A DNA stretch of 64,000 bases from Trichopria drosophilae (lineage: Eukaryota > Arthropoda > Insecta > Hymenoptera > Diapriidae): assembly GCA_030407085.1 (NCBI GenBank), contig CM059585.1:93094501-93158500 (forward strand), in the 5' to 3' direction. The notes beneath the pieces are model-generated. The model ran no database searches, was not told where the DNA came from, and was given only the letters and a program-made list of their open reading frames with translations. Position 1 is the stretch's first letter. Each line of letters begins with the position of its first letter. A program made the translations under genes and the position numbers. Positions 59,319-64,000 of this stretch are shown piece after piece.

Positions 59319-61337
59319 AGTAAATTCCTTAGCGATTGAGTCCCAAAGTTTAATCATAATTTATGCAACAGTTTCCACCTTCTTAAGAAAACTATATAAA
59401 GCAATGACGAACGCGATGACATTATTATAACAATTTAAAATTTTTTTGCTTCTTCTGATGTTTTCGTTAAACAGAAACTTTGTACAATTATTTTCAAAAT
59501 CCGGCTCAATAAGTAGATTTTTTAAAATTGCATTTTATTAAAAAGGTTATAAAATTAGAGCAGATATTTAATGTTGAATTTACTTTTTGTCAAATATTTG
59601 TTATTGTTGCAGTAATGCGTAGAGATTCAAGCTTGCAGCAACATTTGAAATCAACTTAATATTGCTCATAATCAATTTTGACAATTAATTCCAAATTTAC
59701 CTGAAATTATGAGACCTATTATAAAGATCTTTTCAAAGCGTTCAACTGTGTTGTATTCGAAAGCTGACTTTTATGAGAAAAATTGTAAACAAATCTATAA
59801 AGAATACACGAGTTTGATTGAATGGTATTTCATGGAAATTCATGACGCCCGATAAAAAGTTTTAAGGCTGAAATCGTTGCAATCAGACGAAAAAAGTCCT
59901 TCCAAGAAGAGAAGCGTTTATAGTTTTAATAGATTCAATAAGTTCGCAATGTGCACGCGGACAGTGAAAGTTCGGAAACTTTGTTATTTGTATAAATTCT
60001 GCCATGATATATTTTCGAAAGGTATTCTAAAATGTACGTTTCAAGAAAACGTTGCATATAATTCCCACTGTCAGTTTCGATCTGTCTACTGCAATTCGGG
60101 GTAAATTTCTCAAATCTCTTTTTAAATGATAATAGAGTTCAAAAGTTTTGGTTGCATCTGAACCTAAAATATAGATGTATATCCGTCAAAAGTATTTTTT
60201 ATTTCGTTTATTAACAAGCATGGACAATTGGTGCTATTTTCGAAACTGATCTTTAACATGTTTCGATTCATATTAAATTATGATGCCTTTTTAACCTTAG
60301 CAAAATTAAGTACATACTCTACTGTATAGAAAGAGCAAAGAAAGTAAACTTGAGCTTATTATGAAAATAATTAGTGTTTAAAATTAACTTTACTTTGTAG
60401 AAAAAAGATAATAACATCATGGTGTTAATTACTTTGGCATATTGAAATATGCTTTTCCGTGATTCGATAAAGTAGGTGCATTATTCTCTGATATAATTAT
60501 TACTATATTGTTCAGGTACTATATGTAATGTCATGTGAATAATTAACCTATGAGCTGTCAGTTAGTCATTAGATCACTAGGATGATACCCTAACCTAACC
60601 TCTCTAAACAGTTAATGCGTGTTCAGCTGGCAATTTTGAATTCCGTATCGTAGCATTTTGTCAAATATAAATTTCTATAGTATTATGTCCACCATTCTTA
60701 GACATTGTAAACGATTTTATAAATTGGCATGATTCATATTATATTTCTTCGTGTTTATGTACTTTGACCTCGGCTACACTAAAAAATATTGCTAGAATCA
60801 GAATTTAGGTTACTGACACAGTTCGGTTGTCGCAGTTGTCTTAACCGAACTGGTTGTTTGGGGCGCCTAAAAGGTAGTGTTTATTCGCGTGACTCAAAAT
60901 TATACGATCGTCATGTTATATTAGTTTTTAAGTATGTACTTAGGAATCGATGATTTGGTCCAAATGGCTGCAAATTTACTGCTGTAGATTGAAAATTAAT
61001 TAGAGGTTCGACCTTTCAATTTAACATCATTTTTAATTAAATTTGACTCCAACAGTTTTAGTTTGTTCTGTACTACAAATAAACCAATGCTGTCATTTAA
61101 TCTTGACATGCGGACCCTTTGGACATTATAATTGAACTCCTTTAGTATCTAGTATAATATTTACCGTTTTTATTCTCGTACCAATCATTAAGTTGCGTGC
61201 AATAAACTAGGCCCACGCAAACAGGTATGGTTGGAAAATAATACTTATTTTCACGTATAGTATAACTTGGTAGAGAAAAGCCTACTTTAAAAAAAAGTCG
61301 ATAACAGGTACTCAGAAATTGTATATTTGATACTTCA
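59319..61337. other. AT-rich stretch, nothing recognised
   Basis: A single CCTAACCTAACC run at 60589-60600 is too short to be called an array. Short frames have no recognisable domain. Confidence 0.45.
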
Positions 61338-61417
61338 TTAACCCTCCTGAGCACGAGTTTTTCTATTCCCATATGTATTTGGATGAGTATACTCGTCCTT
61401 GTGTATAAGAGCGTTAA
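61338..61417. mobile_element. 80-bp TTAA-flanked mini-element, copy 2
   Basis: TTAA (61338-61341) is followed by CCCTCCTGAGCACGAGTTTT, and the other end is followed by TTAA (61414-61417). The left end matches the 43436 copy in CCCTCCT, then GCAC, AGTT and TTC. The right end is more diverged. The near-equal length (80 against 82 bp) supports a common element. Confidence 0.5.
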
Positions 61418-62630
61418 TATTGAAACCTGCATTCGATTTCTATAATGTATAATTATAGTTCCTGTGTGTTGTTCTAAATATTATATTGTTCAAACAAAAA
61501 AATACTATTGGAATGTTGCGACGAAATTTTGTGCAGGGTCAAATGTGCATAAAATTAGGTAAAATCAATAATGAATTCAATAATTTATGTCTATATGTAG
61601 TAGACACTATTTCAAATCGTCTAATTACTAGATATATTCAGCGTTCGGCTTTAATGTATCTACTGCAGTGGCTCAAATATCAGTGAAAACTTATGTTTCC
61701 AAGCATTACATTTTATGATAATGATTAAATTTTTATGGAACCGGAAAAATTCTTCCTGTGTTTTTAAACGCCTATATTCTACCTGCTTTAACCTACCGTT
61801 AATAATTGATCGCGTATTTTCCCACGCAATAAATAAGTAAACCGATATAAAAGAAAAATGCGATTTGACATGGAATTAAGAATACACAGCAATAGAAAAA
61901 ATCCAAGACTATAAATCCTTGCTACTGACAGAAGTATTGTAAGCTTTGGTCGGTGGAAAATAAACCTCACTCCATTCGCAGAACTTCATCGAACTTAGCT
62001 TTATTCGTCAGCTCCAACCGCATGATTCTCATTCCAGGCAAAGTAGCTCGAAAGTTCGTTTTCATGTTTTTTCCTTCGATCATTACTTATCTCCAGTTTG
62101 CACTCATTTAACTCAAATTCTCGTTAGTCGATAGACTTTCTTGCACAGAAGGTATTGAATTGCTTAAAAGGATTCTGGGATATTTACCATTTATTAAAGT
62201 TTTTGTAGTACGTAAAGTTAATCATATTTATTGCTTATGTTATACAATATTAATAACTTCGTTTGTAAGTTTAACTACAATTCTAGATTGTTATTTGGTA
62301 AAATGAGAAATTAATGGAGGTTTTCAACAATATATAATGTACGGAATTTTCAACGCTGTTATTACATTTATTAACTTACAGTAGTCTTAGCTTTATGTAG
62401 TGATAAGTTGTGATAAGTTCTATCATCGTCAATTTTATCTTAATTGATAGTATTGATTATTAAAATACACTGCAAGAAATTCTTCGTCAAGAACGTCTGG
62501 GACTCCGGATCCGTTATGGATGTGCGGCACCGTTACAACCCTGATCTGACACGGATCTGAAATTCGACCGAAATAAGGGTCCCGGATCAGTATCGCATTC
62601 GATCCGGAGGCAAATGTTTACTCGGGTAAA
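61418..62630. other. AT-rich stretch, GC-richer before R1 copy D
   Basis: Nothing is recognised. A GATCCG-rich phrase occupies 62503-62610 immediately before R1 copy D. Confidence 0.4.
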
Positions 62631-63654
62631 ACTAGTGTTGGCATGGTACCTCGCTCGCTTCGCTCGCCCAGAAACTTCGACCCAGTGGAGAGTCGGCTAT
62701 TCCTTAATACTCGTTTGTTTACTAACAGCTTTTAATTATATTATAAAATTATATTATAAAATTATATTGATATTTTGGGGTCCAATCATATTTAGGTCCA
62801 AGTGGCTTCGATAGATATGTTACAACAATATGGTGTTTCTTATATGTATGAAAATTGAAAATGAGCATTTTCAAAACTTCGACCCCAACAACAGGCCAGC
62901 CGAAGTATTAATAAATAAAATTGGCAAAACACTTACTTCATGCCCTTGTATTCTAATAGACTATTCGATGGATATTACATATTTACTGTGTTTTTTTTTC
63001 TAATTACTGTCTGTATCGTTATGATCTTATATATATATACAATATATATAGATATAATTCGTCAAAGACATCTTGAAAGTTTCGAAAAGATCTCTGACAG
63101 ATATCTTTTAGATATCTGTAAGACATCTTTTAAATATATCGAAATAGTTAGTTTCGTATCAAGGGCGTAAAAGAACTTATGAGCCCGTAGGTGATCACCG
63201 CGCCCGAGGGGCTGGCGAAGACTACCCCTGCGGGGTAGGGGGTCGAAACGTCGAAATTTGATGAAAAACTACCGGGTAATTTTTTGCCGAGGTGACCAAA
63301 TTCAATACTTTTTCAGACAATAGTTTGTAGTGAATTTCATGCTCTATCTTTTTGTTTGAAACATTTTTTAATAAAATTTGTATTTTTCAAAATAAAAGCA
63401 AAAAACTACGAAGACACTTAATTGGAGCTAATTTTTTTTAGTAATGGACGGGTGGATCTGCCCCAAAATCTAATCGGATCTAAGTTATGCCAAGACACGT
63501 ATTTTTAAAAAAATTATGTCATTACGCTTATCCGTTCGCGAGTTATCGCGGGACAAAAAAACGGGACGTACGGACGTACGGACGTAATATTTTTTTATGT
63601 CCGAAGTGACCAAACTCAATACTTCATCTAAACCTAAGGTCTGGGACGAAGTAA
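62631..63654 (+). mobile_element. R1 repeat, copy D (internal deletions)
   Basis: It opens ACTAGTGTTGGCATGGTACC and ends with a diverged TAAGGTCTGGGACGAAGTAA. A segment present in copies A-C (from the CATTTTAAACC block to TTAGGAAGAAAAT) is deleted near 63323, and part of the segment after the GACGTACG repeat is also missing. Most of the frame equivalent to copy A remains but starts late (62940-63170). Confidence 0.75.
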
Positions 63655-64000
63655 TTAACGAGATCTATTAGAAATTAGCAAGTAATTTTCAGTAGAAAGT
63701 AAACATTTATTTTCGAAATAGCCGCTAAGCATTAACGTGTAACGAATACAGTGCGTTATAGCTAATATGAAATTAAAAGGTGAATTGACCAATACCACAA
63801 TAGTACCCTACTTTATCCTCTATTATTTTTCAATTTCAATTCAACACATTTTTTAAATTGTTCGCAATTTGGCAAAATGCAGATTAATTTATTATTCATA
63901 GCTTTCAAATTCTATTTCAGTCATTCCGAATCGATTTTTTTTCATCGAAAACCTTCGGAAGAGATTCTCTGGCTTCTGGTTATAAATGTTGTTGACCTAT
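63655..64000. other. AT-rich window end, nothing recognised
   Basis: No coding or repeat signal was seen in the last 346 bases. Confidence 0.4.

Noticed and set aside
60589..60600. Telomere-type repeat CCTAACCTAACC at 60.6 kb (and similar at 6.2 and 12.7 kb)
   Set aside because: Only two units; expected by chance in DNA of this composition.

Overview
This window is 64 kb of AT-rich eukaryotic nuclear DNA, most likely from an insect and plausibly a hymenopteran such as an ant, bee or wasp. The grounds are the (TTAGG)n telomere-type array, the spliced and decayed Crypton-type tyrosine recombinase, the Penelope-like remnant, the many small TA- and TTAA-flanked elements and the CpG-rich patches in an AT-rich background. 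Species assignment is inference. I found no intact, confidently identifiable host protein-coding gene. The window reads as intergenic or long-intron DNA filled by successive transposon insertions. The open reading frames are short and almost all of them are chance frames or lie inside repeats.

Layout. 0-14 kb: a foldback at the left edge related to repeat family R1, mostly unassigned AT-rich DNA, CpG-rich patches at 1.8-2.0 and 11.7-13.4 kb, and a 182-bp inverted repeat enclosing a hammerhead-ribozyme-like core at 13.8 kb. 14.2-15.8 kb: R1 copy A, carrying a 444-bp insertion. 17.9-18.5 kb: a 587-bp foldback element with two divergent tRNA-like sequences. 21.7-22.4 kb: a 660-bp element with likely 8-bp target duplications, G/C-homopolymer foldback arms, a FLYWCH zinc-finger fragment and a (CCTAA)n array. 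22.8-24.7 kb: a 1,982-bp element with about 59-bp terminal inverted repeats and TA flanks. 25.6-28.0 kb: degenerate tandem arrays, a Penelope-like endonuclease remnant and a possible LTR-retroelement leader. 28.0-29.2 kb: R1 copy B, on the minus strand.

29-64 kb: a degenerate tandem array (31 kb); a foldback element nested inside a TATATAAT-rich palindrome (34.0-35.2 kb); a broken Crypton gene whose first exon is repeated inverted inside its presumed intron (37.5-40.2 kb); two approximately 80-bp TTAA-flanked elements (43.4 and 61.3 kb); a 121-bp tandem duplication (45.0 kb); R1 copies C (45.8 kb) and D (62.6 kb); three copies of a roughly 250-bp MITE (52.2-53.9 kb); and a 2.6-kb inverted repeat with a 312-bp TA-flanked MITE inserted in one arm (56.7-59.3 kb).

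The elements do not form a functional system. They record an insertion history. The least ordinary features are the tRNA-bearing foldback, the FLYWCH/telomere-repeat composite, the Crypton intronic hairpin, the ultra-short TTAA element pair and the R1 family, which keeps a roughly 109-codon frame in two copies. Everything here was read by eye. No alignment, database search or folding program was run, so boundaries are approximate unless a target duplication is named.
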